A DNA stretch of 10,336 bases from Actinomycetota bacterium (GCA_030448085.1 JAUJNU010000053.1:1-10336), one strand, 5' to 3'; shown: positions 1 to 6,419, counted from the first letter of the stretch. Program-made: numbers and translations. The notes: generated from the sequence alone by a model not told the origin.

Positions 1-25
1 CGTCACGCCCCCGGCGGCCGTCTAG

Positions 26-1246
26 TTCGCCCGCGCCGCGCCGACCCCTACCCCCACACACGTAGGGCAGCCCACCCCCCCCCCGCCGGAGCACGCCGCA
101 CCCCCCGGCACCGGCAACGCCTTCCCGGCGGACCTCCCGGGTAACCCCGAGACCGCAGACGTCGAGGGCGAGCCGATCGACGTCTTCGTCGAGGACGAGG
201 ACGTCGACAACCCCAACACGCCGGGGACGAACGAGACCCAGACGCCGGTTGCCTTCTGCACGCCATCTTCGGGGCAGGGCACCAACCCGCGGCCGACGAG
301 CACCGATGCCGTCAACGCCGGGGGCACACGCAACAACAACGGCGCCTGTGAGGTCGGGGGCGACGAGCCCGGGTGTGACGGAGACATCCAGGGCGAGACG
401 GCCCCGACCGATGAGGGTGGCACCGTGACCTTCGGGATCGTGTCGGACCAGCCGGGCACCTTCAGCGTCACTGCTTTCTTCGACGCTAACGACAACGAGC
501 AGCTCGACCCGGGCGAGGAGTTCGAGGTCTCCCAGAAAGAGTTCTTCCAGCAGGCCAACCCGCCGCAGTGCAGCGACCGGGTGGACAACGACGGTGACGG
601 GCAGACCGACTTCCCCGGCGACCCTCAGTGCGCAAGCAGCCAGGACAACGACGAGAGCCAGGGCGGGTTCCAGGCGCCTCCGTCCCAGTGTGAGGACGGC
701 GAGGACAACGACGGTGACGGGCAGACCGACTTCCCGGACGACGCGCAGTGCTCGAGCGCCGACGACAACGACGAGAGCCAGGCCGACTTCCAGGCCGAGT
801 GCAATGACGGCGTCGACAACGACGGTGATGGGCAGGCGGACTTCCCGGCCGACGAGAACTGTGACGGCCGCAACGACGACAGCGAGGCGGCTCCGAACAG
901 GGACTTCCACGGTCGCCGGGCACGCATCACCCGGTTCCGACACATCCGGCTGCCGGGAACCCGGGGACGGGCCCTCTTGGTCCGAGGTCGTGTCAGGGTC
1001 AACGACGGCTTCAACGAGTGCCGCAGCGAGGTTCCGGTCAAGGTGCAGATCAGGGCCGGCGGTGAGTGGATCACCCGCAAGAGCGACACGACGAACGTTC
1101 GTGGTGGGTTCAAGGTCCTGATCAGGCACATCCACGCTAAGTACCGTGCCGTTGCACCGAAGTTCCGGATCACCAACCAGGCTCGGAACGAGATCGAGGT
1201 CTGCAGGAAGGCCATCAGCCGACCCAAGCGACACCGCCGCGGCTAA
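26..1246 (+). CDS. Secreted/surface protein with Asp-rich calcium-type repeats (5' incomplete)
   Basis: Function not recognised; likely an extracellular Ca2+-binding surface protein. The frame is open from base 26 to TAA 1244-1246. GTG 425 is an internal possible start, but coding-like sequence continues upstream (Pro/Thr-rich, then acidic), so the true start lies before the window or across a frame break. An in-frame TAG sits at 23-25 and a C10 run at 75-84. Counting from codon 425, DANDNEQLDPGE (residues 20-31) fits a 12-residue EF-hand-like loop with Asp at 1 and Glu at 12. Three Cys-bounded units follow (Cys49-69, 89-109, 126-146), each with DNDGDGQ-D-FP, as in thrombospondin-3-like loops. 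The C-terminal ~110 residues look like a beta-rich domain with two Cys (CRSEVPVKVQ and EVCRKA) and a basic tail. The family function is unknown to me; calcium binding is inferred from motifs only. Confidence 0.75.
   Translation, partial: FARAAPTPTPTHVGQPTPPPPEHAAPPGTGNAFPADLPGNPETADVEGEPIDVFVEDEDVDNPNTPGTNETQTPVAFCTPSSGQGTNPRPTSTDAVNAGGTRNNNGACEVGGDEPGCDGDIQGETAPTDEGGTVTFGIVSDQPGTFSVTAFFDANDNEQLDPGEEFEVSQKEFFQQANPPQCSDRVDNDGDGQTDFPGDPQCASSQDNDESQGGFQAPPSQCEDGEDNDGDGQTDFPDDAQCSSADDNDESQADFQAECNDGVDNDGDGQADFPADENCDGRNDDSEAAPNRDFHGRRARITRFRHIRLPGTRGRALLVRGRVRVNDGFNECRSEVPVKVQIRAGGEWITRKSDTTNVRGGFKVLIRHIHAKYRAVAPKFRITNQARNEIEVCRKAISRPKRHRRG
566..907 (+). repeat. Three tandem coding repeats (~120, ~111 and ~111 bp)
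   Basis: The units begin near 566, 686 and 797. The first two share about 33 identical bases covering DNDGDGQTDFP (583-615 and 703-735); the third is diverged (DNDGDGQADFP). Each unit starts with Cys, holds an Asp/Asn-rich loop and ends with a second Cys, followed by a DNDES- or NDDSE-like acidic spacer. Conserved Cys spacing suggests one disulfide per unit (inference). Confidence 0.85.
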
Positions 1247-1292
1247 GCGGTCGCAGCAGGTTTAGACCGCCTGATCCAAGGCGGAAGGATCA

Positions 1293-1327
1293 CAGAGCCG
1301 GCCCCTTCGGGGGCCGGTTCTCTGTTT
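1293..1327 (+). terminator. Rho-independent terminator after the repeat protein
   Basis: CAGAG-CCGGCCCC (1293-1305) pairs with GGGGCCGG-tt-CTCTG (1310-1324) around a stable TTCG tetraloop, with a TT bulge, followed by TTT. It lies 46 bases after the stop codon and should insulate the M23 gene from upstream transcription. Confidence 0.8.
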
Positions 1328-1339
1328 CAGCTCAAGCAG

Positions 1340-1444
1340 GTTCGCTATGATCCCGAAAGGTGGAAGGAAAGACGCTCCCGGCGTCTAATCTTCCAGATGA
1401 AGGTATCCTTTCCGTAACCGCCCGACTACGCTCCGAAGCAGGAC
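1340..1444 (+). promoter_or_regulatory. Candidate c-di-AMP riboswitch (ydaO/yuaA-like)
   Basis: The order of elements matches my memory of the ydaO aptamer. P1: GTTCGCT 1340-1346 with AGCaGGAC 1437-1444. A short P2 (TCC 1351-1353 with GGA 1362-1364) encloses loop GAAAGG 1355-1360, which is exactly complementary to CCTTTC 1407-1412 in a later loop closed by GGT/ACC; this corresponds to the ydaO pseudoknot. P3: AGACGC 1370-1375 with GCGTCT 1381-1386, followed by the TAATC seen after this helix in ydaO. The 3' part has CCCGAC (1421-1426), then CTCCGAAGC in the position of the family's CCCGACAGCTAAC...GGAGGC block. It ends 26 nt before an M23 wall hydrolase, a typical ydaO target. No terminator lies between aptamer and start, so control could be translational; CGGA-cga-TCCG (1449-1459) is a possible switching hairpin. 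It is divergent, and no covariance search was run. Confidence 0.6.
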
Positions 1445-1470
1445 AAGCCGGACGATCCGACTAGCAGAAG

Positions 1471-2790
1471 ATGAGGGAGATGACACGCCTAGCCCGCATC
1501 ATGGCCACCATCATGGTTGCCGCCGCAGTTCTCCTGGTGGCGCCTTTCCCGGCCGCGCCCCCCTTCTCGGCGCCTGCCGAGGCACAGATCCCCAATCCCA
1601 ACCCCTCCCCGTCGATCCCGGACCTCCTTCCGGACCCGAGCCCCACCGACGACGGGGACGATGACGAGGACGACGGCGATGGCGAGGACGACGGCGACGG
1701 TGATGGCAAGGACGGCGACGGCAAGGGTGGAGACGGGGACGGCGACGGCAACGGCGGCAAAGACCCCATCGACGTAGACGACCCGACCGGCGCCGGCAAG
1801 GACGATGGCAAGCAAGGCCCCGCCGGGAACGACCACAACGAGGACGGCGGCAAGAAGGGCAAGAGGGGCAAGAAGGGCGGCAAGAAGGGTTCGTCTAGGG
1901 GCTCCCCCTTCGCCGGCACCTACCACCCGGGTGGCTCGTACTCGACAGACGGGCTCGTCCGGGCTGCTACCCGTCTGAGGGCCCTCGGCATCTCGGAGGA
2001 GAGCGTCCTCGCTCGTGTCTACAGCCCCTTCATCATCGGTGGAGACGCGGCCTGGACCGACACCTGGGGCGCCCCCCGCTTCGGGCCCGGCCCGATCATC
2101 CGGACCCACGAGGGCCAGGATGTCTTTTGCAACTACGGAGACCCCGTCCTCGCTCCCGAGGCCGGAACGGTGAGCTACTCGGACGGGGGCCTTGGCGGCA
2201 TCACCGCCCGCGTCCACACCTCCACGCGCAGCTACTGGTACCTGACGCACCTTTCGGACACCAACGCGGCCGAGTACCCCGGGGGCTCGAGGGTCACCCC
2301 CGGCCAGGTGATCGGCTTCTGCGGTAACTCGGGGAACGCCGCCACGACCCCTCCTCACGTCCACTTCGGGTGGTACGTCAACGGGGACGCGAAGAACCCT
2401 CACAAGACGCTCGTCAAGTGGCTGCACCAGGCCGAGCGCAGAGTCCTAGGGACCGTCTCGAGGGCGACCGACGCCCGGGTCCGCCAGATCGAGCGCTTGA
2501 CCCTCGCCCGCCGCTTCGGCGATTCGTTCGCCCCCGACCTCACCGTGATGGACGTGAACAGCGAGTCCCTCTGGGCCTCGGGCTCCTCTCCGGTCTCCGG
2601 TGCCTTCGCCCTGGCGGAGTCCGCTCTCCAAGCGGCTATGGCTCAGGAGCAGAGCGCAGGCATCGATGAGGCGGTCAAGGCCCACGCTGAAGAGTCCGAG
2701 TCCGGCGCTGCCGGTCCCGGAGACGCGCTGTCACAGCTTTTGGACGGGAGCTCGGCCCACGGCCACTCCCACGGCGAGTCGGGCGACTAG
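1471..2790 (+). CDS. Secreted M23 (LytM-type) peptidoglycan endopeptidase
   Basis: Zn-dependent hydrolase predicted to cut peptidoglycan cross-links outside the membrane. 439 aa. A Sec-type signal peptide (Arg residues, then VAAAVLLVAPF) ends near APAEAQ. A Pro/Asn/Ser stretch leads to an Asp/Gly-rich acidic linker (about residues 59-110) and a Lys-rich patch (about 129-142). The catalytic domain spans roughly 190-310: THEGQD supplies H213 and D217, YLTHLS supplies H260, and PHVHFG supplies H296 and H298, so the expected zinc and catalytic residues are present. The C-terminal ~120 residues are unrecognised and end with HGHSHGE. ATG 1480 is an alternative start; GAGGG sits only 2 nt before it, so neither start has an ideal Shine-Dalgarno. 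Upstream is a candidate c-di-AMP riboswitch, which would tie wall cleavage to c-di-AMP level (inference). Confidence 0.9.
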   Translation: MREMTRLARIMATIMVAAAVLLVAPFPAAPPFSAPAEAQIPNPNPSPSIPDLLPDPSPTDDGDDDEDDGDGEDDGDGDGKDGDGKGGDGDGDGNGGKDPIDVDDPTGAGKDDGKQGPAGNDHNEDGGKKGKRGKKGGKKGSSRGSPFAGTYHPGGSYSTDGLVRAATRLRALGISEESVLARVYSPFIIGGDAAWTDTWGAPRFGPGPIIRTHEGQDVFCNYGDPVLAPEAGTVSYSDGGLGGITARVHTSTRSYWYLTHLSDTNAAEYPGGSRVTPGQVIGFCGNSGNAATTPPHVHFGWYVNGDAKNPHKTLVKWLHQAERRVLGTVSRATDARVRQIERLTLARRFGDSFAPDLTVMDVNSESLWASGSSPVSGAFALAESALQAAMAQEQSAGIDEAVKAHAEESESGAAGPGDALSQLLDGSSAHGHSHGESGD

Positions 2791-2838
2791 CCACTCCGTC
2801 CCGTTCCCCGGTGGCGTCGGCGGGGCTGGAGGCTCCGT

Positions 2839-2844
2839 TATCCT
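2839..2844 (+). promoter_or_regulatory. Possible -10 box for tRNA-Tyr (TATCCT)
   Basis: TATCCT fits the loose actinobacterial TANNNT -10 and lies 19 bases before the mature tRNA 5' end. No convincing -35 is visible, so this is weak. Confidence 0.25.
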
Positions 2845-2863
2845 TGCTCGCTGTTGCACCCCT

Positions 2864-2946
2864 GGCGGGATGCCCGAGTGGCCAAAGGGAGCGGTCTGTA
2901 AAATCGCCGGCTGATGCCTTCACAGGTTCGAATCCTGTTCCCGCCA
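2864..2946 (+). tRNA. tRNA-Tyr(GUA)
   Basis: Class II tRNA with a full cloverleaf. Acceptor GGCGGGA 2864-2870 pairs with TCCCGCC 2939-2945, discriminator A2946. Anticodon stem GCGGT 2891-2895 pairs with ATCGC 2903-2907, loop CTGTAAA with anticodon GTA at 2898-2900. T stem ACAGG 2922-2926 pairs with CCTGT 2934-2938 around TTCGAAT. A long variable arm (about 2908-2921) agrees with bacterial tRNA-Tyr. The 3' CCA is not encoded (CTC follows), so it must be added after transcription. Confidence 0.97.
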
Positions 2947-2984
2947 CTCGGTAGCCCTGCGTCCAGCCCTTCGAGGAGGACGTC

Positions 2985-3626
2985 ACGCTAGTACCCGCTA
3001 CTACCCTCTCCGGCAAGCTCGTTTCGATCAGGCCGCTGAACCTGGATGACGTCGCGGCGCAGGTCGCCGTCCGCGTCGAGAACAGGGACTTCCTCACTCC
3101 GTACGACCCGCGTCAGCCTGAGGAGTTCTTTACCTACCAGGGCCAGGAGTTCCAGATCCGGGGAGCCATGCAGCAGTGGCTCGACGACCGGGCTTACGCC
3201 TTCGGGGTCTTCGAGCTCGGGTCCGGTGCCTTGGTCGGCCGCGTCTCGCTCAGCAACGTCGTTCGCGGAGCGTGGCAGAACGCCACGATCGGTTACTGGA
3301 TCGGCGAGAAGCAAGGAGGCCGGGGTTACGCGACCGAATCGGTGGAGCTGGCCGTCCGGTTCGCGTTCGGGCGGGCGCGCCTCCATCGCATCCAGGCCGC
3401 AGTGATGCCGCGCAACGTTCGTTCGATACGGGTCATCGAGAAGGTGGGCTTCCGCTACGAGGGTCACTCGCCCCGCTACCTTCGCATCAACGACGTGTGG
3501 GAGGACCACAACATGTACGCGCTCACGGCGGAAGACCCCCGTCCCCGATTCCCGCCAGCGGGTCCGCCACGTGGTTCTCCGGGAAATCAAGCCGAGAGGG
3601 GGGCACCTCACCGTCACGGAGAGTAG
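2985..3626 (+). CDS. GNAT acetyltransferase, RimJ/RimL-like
   Basis: Probable acetyl-CoA-dependent N-acetyltransferase, cytoplasmic; substrate unknown (ribosomal protein N-termini, other amines or antibiotics are family options). The frame reads LSGKLVSIRPLNLDD at the N-terminus, the usual first strand and helix of this family, so the gene begins well upstream of the first ATG (3168). GNAT motif A is seen as NATIGYWIGEKQGGRGYATE, with the QGGRGYA acetyl-CoA loop, followed by LHRIQAAVMPRNVRSIRV and KVGFRYEG. A strong GAGGAGG (2973-2979) precedes the frame, but between TAG 2952 and ATG 3168 there is no in-frame ATG, GTG or TTG. ACG 2985 sits 5 nt after the Shine-Dalgarno and is my chosen start, giving 213 aa; GTC 2982 could be a changed GTG. 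The Pro/Arg-rich tail after about 3530 is unrecognised. The gene lies 38 bp after tRNA-Tyr. Confidence 0.8.
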   Translation, partial: TLVPATTLSGKLVSIRPLNLDDVAAQVAVRVENRDFLTPYDPRQPEEFFTYQGQEFQIRGAMQQWLDDRAYAFGVFELGSGALVGRVSLSNVVRGAWQNATIGYWIGEKQGGRGYATESVELAVRFAFGRARLHRIQAAVMPRNVRSIRVIEKVGFRYEGHSPRYLRINDVWEDHNMYALTAEDPRPRFPPAGPPRGSPGNQAERGAPHRHGE

Positions 3627-3646
3627 TCCTTCCGAAACGCTACGTT

Positions 3647-3674
3647 TTGTCCTAATCTGGAACGGGCATATGTG
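3647..3674 (+). promoter_or_regulatory. Possible promoter for the diguanylate cyclase
   Basis: TTGTCC (3647-3652) and TATGTG (3669-3674) are separated by 16 bases and lie in the ~100 bp gap before the GTG start. Match to the housekeeping consensus is modest; no operator is recognisable. Confidence 0.3.
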
Positions 3675-3725
3675 TTGCTTGGGACCCGCATGCATGACAG
3701 ATGACCGTCGACGGAGGAGCAACGG

Positions 3726-4664
3726 GTGAGTCGTTTCGAGGAGATGCTGCAGGAGCTATCGGCCGCCACCGTCCAGCTGGGGGCTCTGGCGTCCATCTTC
3801 CTTCTCGGGCTGATCGACTACTGGAGCGGCCCACAGGTGGCCTTCTCCGTCTTCTACCTCCTGCCCCTGTCGGTCCTGGCCTGGAAGGTCGGGTTCCGGG
3901 GCGCCCTCCCCGCCTGTGCCCTTGCGGCAACCACCTGGCGCGTTGCGGATGAGGCCGCGGGCGCCCCCGACGACGGAGCTGGGATCCCCATCTGGAACGG
4001 GGTCACGAGGCTGCTCGTCTTCCTCGTCGTGGTGACGCTGCTCTCGAACCTCCGGGAGGCGGTGCGCTTGCAGCAGGAGATGGCTTACACCGACACCCTC
4101 ACGGGCATCTCCAACGCCCGCTACTTCAACCAAGCGGCTCAGCGCCTGATCGCAGCGTCCCACCACGGGCGTCAGCCTCTGACGGTGGCTTACCTCGACC
4201 TCGACCACTTCAAGAGGGTGAACGACACCCTCGGTCACAGCGCCGGGGACGACATCCTAGAAGCGGTGTCGCGTGCGCTCGAGGACAACACCCGCTCCTC
4301 GGACGTGGTGGCCCGCCTCGGCGGGGACGAGTTCGCTCTCCTGCTGCCCTCCACGGGCTCCTACGGCGCCCGCCGGGTGATGTCGAACCTCGTGGAGAGG
4401 GTGAGCCAAGGCATGACTCAGCTGCCGATGCCCGTCACCTTCAGCGCGGGGGCGGCGACCTTCCTCGTCCCACCGATCAACGTCGACGAGATGGTGAAGG
4501 TCGCGGACGCTCTGATGTACAAGGCGAAGCGGGAGGGACGTGGGACTTTCCGGCTCGAGATCATCGGGCAGGGGATGCCGGGGGCGATGAACGACGAAAC
4601 ACCTCGCCGAAGGCCGATGGCGGAGCCCGGCGGCCCCCTCGCCGCAGCGGCCGCTCGCGCCTAG
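3726..4664 (+). CDS. Membrane-anchored diguanylate cyclase (GGDEF)
   Basis: Makes c-di-GMP from two GTP at the inner face of the membrane. 312 aa, GTG start with GGAGG 3713-3717 eight bases upstream. Residues 1-110 hold hydrophobic segments (about 18-31, 39-53, 58-70 and 94-107), including DYWSGPQVAFSVFYLLP, a sensor-type membrane region common before GGDEF domains. The cyclase domain begins near YTDTLTGISNARYF (121-134). Metal-binding Asp lie in YLDLDHFKRVND (156-167). The signature GGDEF is intact (199-203), and RSSD (190-193) five residues before it forms the canonical RxxD inhibitory site, so an active, product-inhibited enzyme is predicted. No EAL or HD-GYP partner is seen here. The C-terminal ~30 residues are Pro/Ala-rich and outside the domain. 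The stop codon overlaps that of the convergent sirtuin. Confidence 0.95.
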   Translation: MSRFEEMLQELSAATVQLGALASIFLLGLIDYWSGPQVAFSVFYLLPLSVLAWKVGFRGALPACALAATTWRVADEAAGAPDDGAGIPIWNGVTRLLVFLVVVTLLSNLREAVRLQQEMAYTDTLTGISNARYFNQAAQRLIAASHHGRQPLTVAYLDLDHFKRVNDTLGHSAGDDILEAVSRALEDNTRSSDVVARLGGDEFALLLPSTGSYGARRVMSNLVERVSQGMTQLPMPVTFSAGAATFLVPPINVDEMVKVADALMYKAKREGRGTFRLEIIGQGMPGAMNDETPRRRPMAEPGGPLAAAAARA

Positions 4665-5419
4665 GTCGGTCGTAGCTCGTCCACGAGCGGGGGCAGCACC
4701 TCACGGATCGGCCGGCGCTCGACCATGTCGACGTCGCGGTCGTAGGGGGTCGGCTCGGCGTTGACCACGGCCACACGTGCCCCCGACCTCATGGCCACCG
4801 CGGGCAGATGTGAGACCGGTGCGACCGTGAGTGAGGTGCCGATCGCCAGGAAGAGGTCGCAGCTCTCGGCCGCCCGCCAGGCCCGGTCGAGATCCTCGGC
4901 AACCAGGCTCTGGCCGAACGAGATGGTGGCGGACTTGAGGATCCCTCCGCAGTCCAGGCACGGGGGGTCCTCTTCGCCTGCTCGCACGCGCGCCAACGCG
5001 TCGGGCATCGGGCCTCTCATCCCGCAGGCCATGCAGACGAAGTCCTTCAGCGTTCCATGGACCTCCACGAGGATCTCTGATGACGTTCCCGCCGCCTGGT
5101 GCAGCCCGTCGATGTTCTGGGTCACGAGCGTCTGCAGCTTGCCCAGCGCCTCCAGCCGCGCGAGGGCCAGGTGACCCGGCCCCGGCTTGGCGGTCCAGGC
5201 GGGGTGGGCAAGTCTTGCCGGCCATGACCGCACCCGTACCTCCGGCTCGTTCATGTAGTTCTGCAGGGTGAAGAGTCGCTCTGCGGCCGGATCCTTCGTC
5301 CATAGGCCCTGGGGGCCGCGGAAGTCCGGGATCCCGGAGTCCGTCGAGATCCCCGCCCCAGTGAGGACGACCACGCGCTCGGCGGCTCCCAGTAGCTCAG
5401 CGAGCGTTCCAGGCGGCAT
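4661..5419 (-). CDS. cobB: NAD-dependent protein deacylase, Sir2 family
   Basis: Cytoplasmic sirtuin removing acetyl or related acyl groups from lysine with NAD+, giving nicotinamide and O-acyl-ADP-ribose. 252 aa, close to the usual bacterial size. All core motifs are present: GAGISTDSGIPDFRG (21-35), TQNIDGLH (100-107), catalytic H121 in VEVHG, a four-Cys zinc site (C129, C132, C154, C157), GTSL (194-197) and VVNAE (218-222). ATG at 5417-5419 is the first start after an in-frame TAA two codons upstream; no clear Shine-Dalgarno, so it may be leaderless or weakly translated. It converges on the diguanylate cyclase and diverges from the small secreted gene at 5504. A GNAT acetyltransferase is encoded about 1 kb away, but a pairing is only a guess. 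Confidence 0.95.
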   Translation of the reverse strand: MPPGTLAELLGAAERVVVLTGAGISTDSGIPDFRGPQGLWTKDPAAERLFTLQNYMNEPEVRVRSWPARLAHPAWTAKPGPGHLALARLEALGKLQTLVTQNIDGLHQAAGTSSEILVEVHGTLKDFVCMACGMRGPMPDALARVRAGEEDPPCLDCGGILKSATISFGQSLVAEDLDRAWRAAESCDLFLAIGTSLTVAPVSHLPAVAMRSGARVAVVNAEPTPYDRDVDMVERRPIREVLPPLVDELRPT

Positions 5420-5503
5420 GACTAGTTAGGGGAGGGCCGGAGCCGGGGGAACGGCCTCCGCAGCATCAGGAAAAGATGGTCCTGCATCTGACACCTCCGG
5501 GCC

Positions 5504-5854
5504 ATGCGCCGATCGTCGGCGGGCGTCGATGTTAAGGGCATGCGCCTCCTATCTGCTCTCCTCGTGTTGGGGGCCCTTCTCCTCGGGGGAAGGGCCCTCG
5601 GGGCCGAGCCCGTCTCCACCTCCCCCTCGCAGGGCGAGGACGTGGAGGTGACGAGTGTGGGGTACCAGTTGAACGAGCTGAACCCCTCGCGTGTGGCGAG
5701 CATCTCCCTTACCGTCTCGGCTCCCGTCGGCGCCCTGGAGGCTCGCATCGGACGTCACACGGCGACCTGCTCCCAACGCTCCGGCCTCGAGTGGCGCTGC
5801 CGGATCGGAGCCCCGGTGGTGGACATCGCGCACCTCGAGGTGACCTTCCCCTAG
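5504..5854 (+). CDS. Small secreted protein, diverged paralogue of the 6035-6403 product
   Basis: Function unknown. 116 aa from ATG 5504, or 104 aa from ATG 5540, which would start directly at the signal peptide MRLLSALLVLGALLLGG; neither start has a well-spaced Shine-Dalgarno. Cleavage is plausible near ALG-AEP. The mature part has alternating hydrophobic and polar residues and two Cys. It aligns by eye with the next secreted protein: VTSVGYQLNELNPSRVASIS against ATNIKYALDSTDPSKAASVS, then TCSQRSGLEWRCRIGA against NCSNTGTAVTCNLGA. Shared Cys spacing suggests a small disulfide-bonded beta-sandwich (inference). Unlike its neighbour it lacks the ASKAGD leader segment, so it may use the general signal peptidase. 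Confidence 0.65.
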   Translation: MRRSSAGVDVKGMRLLSALLVLGALLLGGRALGAEPVSTSPSQGEDVEVTSVGYQLNELNPSRVASISLTVSAPVGALEARIGRHTATCSQRSGLEWRCRIGAPVVDIAHLEVTFP

Positions 5855-5890
5855 GCGCTAGGCGGGCAGGCACGGCAGGGTCCGCGCCTC

Positions 5891-5928
5891 GCCCCCATCC
5901 GGGGTCCCCCTACCCCCGAACGGGGGTT
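5891..5928 (+). terminator. Tandem GC hairpins, possible terminator
   Basis: CCCC-atcc-GGGG (5893-5904) is followed by ACCCCCG-aa-CGGGGGT (5912-5927). The second hairpin is strong but its T tract is poor (TTAATC). It separates the first secreted gene from the sigma-28-like promoter. Confidence 0.4.
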
Positions 5929-5964
5929 AATCGGGAGTTGCCCCTACGTACTTTGCGCAAAAAG

Positions 5965-5992
5965 CTCAAGCAGTATCCGGTTCGTCCGATAT
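5965..5992 (+). promoter_or_regulatory. Sigma-28 (FliA/SigD/WhiG)-type promoter
   Basis: CTCAAG (5965-5970) as -35 and TCCGATAT (5985-5992) as -10. TCAA to TCCGATAT is exactly 15 bases, matching the TAAA-N15-GCCGATAA/T layout of this sigma class; the -10 matches the SigD form in 7 of 8 positions and the -35 differs by one base from CTAAAG. A transcript starting near 6000 would leave a ~35 nt leader containing AGGGGACGGG before ATG 6035. In Streptomyces and Rubrobacter, WhiG is held by the anti-sigma RsiG in a c-di-GMP-dependent way, so c-di-GMP control of this gene is a testable inference. Confidence 0.6.
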
Positions 5993-6034
5993 CCCTCGTG
6001 TAAGTAAGTGAAAACGGACATAGGGGACGGGAAG

Positions 6035-6403
6035 ATGATGAAGAAGAAGAACACCAAGTCGGTAATAGGGGCGATGCTCTTCGCAGGGATGATCGCCAGT
6101 GGCTCGTACGCACTGACGGCAGGTAACACGGTAGAGGCCTCCAAGGCCGGAGACGGATCTGGCGCGGTCAGCGGGTACGCCGCCACCAACATCAAGTACG
6201 CCCTCGACTCGACCGACCCGAGCAAGGCAGCTTCGGTCTCGTTCGACCTCGACTCTGCCCCCGGGCAGGTCAAGGCGCAGGTCGTCACGAGCGGCTCCTG
6301 GTTCAACTGCTCGAACACCGGCACCGCCGTCACCTGCAACCTCGGCGCCAGCGGCGTCTCGGTGGCGTCGATCAACACGCTCCGGGTCGTAGCGGCCGAC
6401 TAG
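6035..6403 (+). CDS. SipW-dependent small secreted protein
   Basis: Predicted substrate of the adjacent SipW-type signal peptidase. 122 aa from ATG 6035 (GTG 6008 is in frame but would leave almost no leader from the predicted promoter). AGGGG lies 8 bases before ATG 6035. The leader has a basic start (MMKKKNTK), a hydrophobic core (VIGAMLFAGMIASG), then SYALTAGNTVEASKAGDG, resembling TasA/camelysin-type leaders in which processing follows a GGxxA-like end. The mature part (GYAATNIKYALDS and onward) is beta-rich with two Cys and similar to the 5504 product. It may be a surface or fibre-forming subunit; this is inferred from the signal peptidase context and sigma-28-type promoter, not from a recognised domain. 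A strong terminator follows. Confidence 0.8.
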   Translation: MMKKKNTKSVIGAMLFAGMIASGSYALTAGNTVEASKAGDGSGAVSGYAATNIKYALDSTDPSKAASVSFDLDSAPGQVKAQVVTSGSWFNCSNTGTAVTCNLGASGVSVASINTLRVVAAD

Positions 6404-6419
6404 CACTTCACGAAAAGTC

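Noticed and set aside
1329..1359. Second sigma-28-like promoter: AGCTCAAGCAG here is identical to the -35 region at 5963-5973, and CCCGAAAG follows at a similar distance.
   Set aside because: The -10 match is poor (5 of 8), and one or more shared 11-mers are expected by chance in 10 kb. A start near 1365 would also remove the 5' half of the better-supported riboswitch.
1461..1919. Minus-strand Pro/Ser-rich frame opposite the M23 linker.
   Set aside because: Complement of the GAC/GGC-rich linker; no start signal or domain.
2600..2914. A 104-codon plus-strand frame overlapping the M23 3' end and tRNA-Tyr.
   Set aside because: It runs through a clear tRNA and out of frame over a real gene; low-complexity shadow typical of high GC.
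6008..6034. GTG 6008 as start of the SipW substrate.
   Set aside because: It would leave about 8 nt of leader from the predicted promoter and lacks a Shine-Dalgarno; ATG 6035 has AGGGG at 8 nt and starts at the basic region of the leader.
5941..6034. c-di-GMP (GEMM) riboswitch before the SipW substrate.
   Set aside because: No GEMM core such as GACGCAAAGC or the GGTAGC...GGGTTACC receptor is present; the conserved-looking bases are better explained as a sigma-28 promoter.
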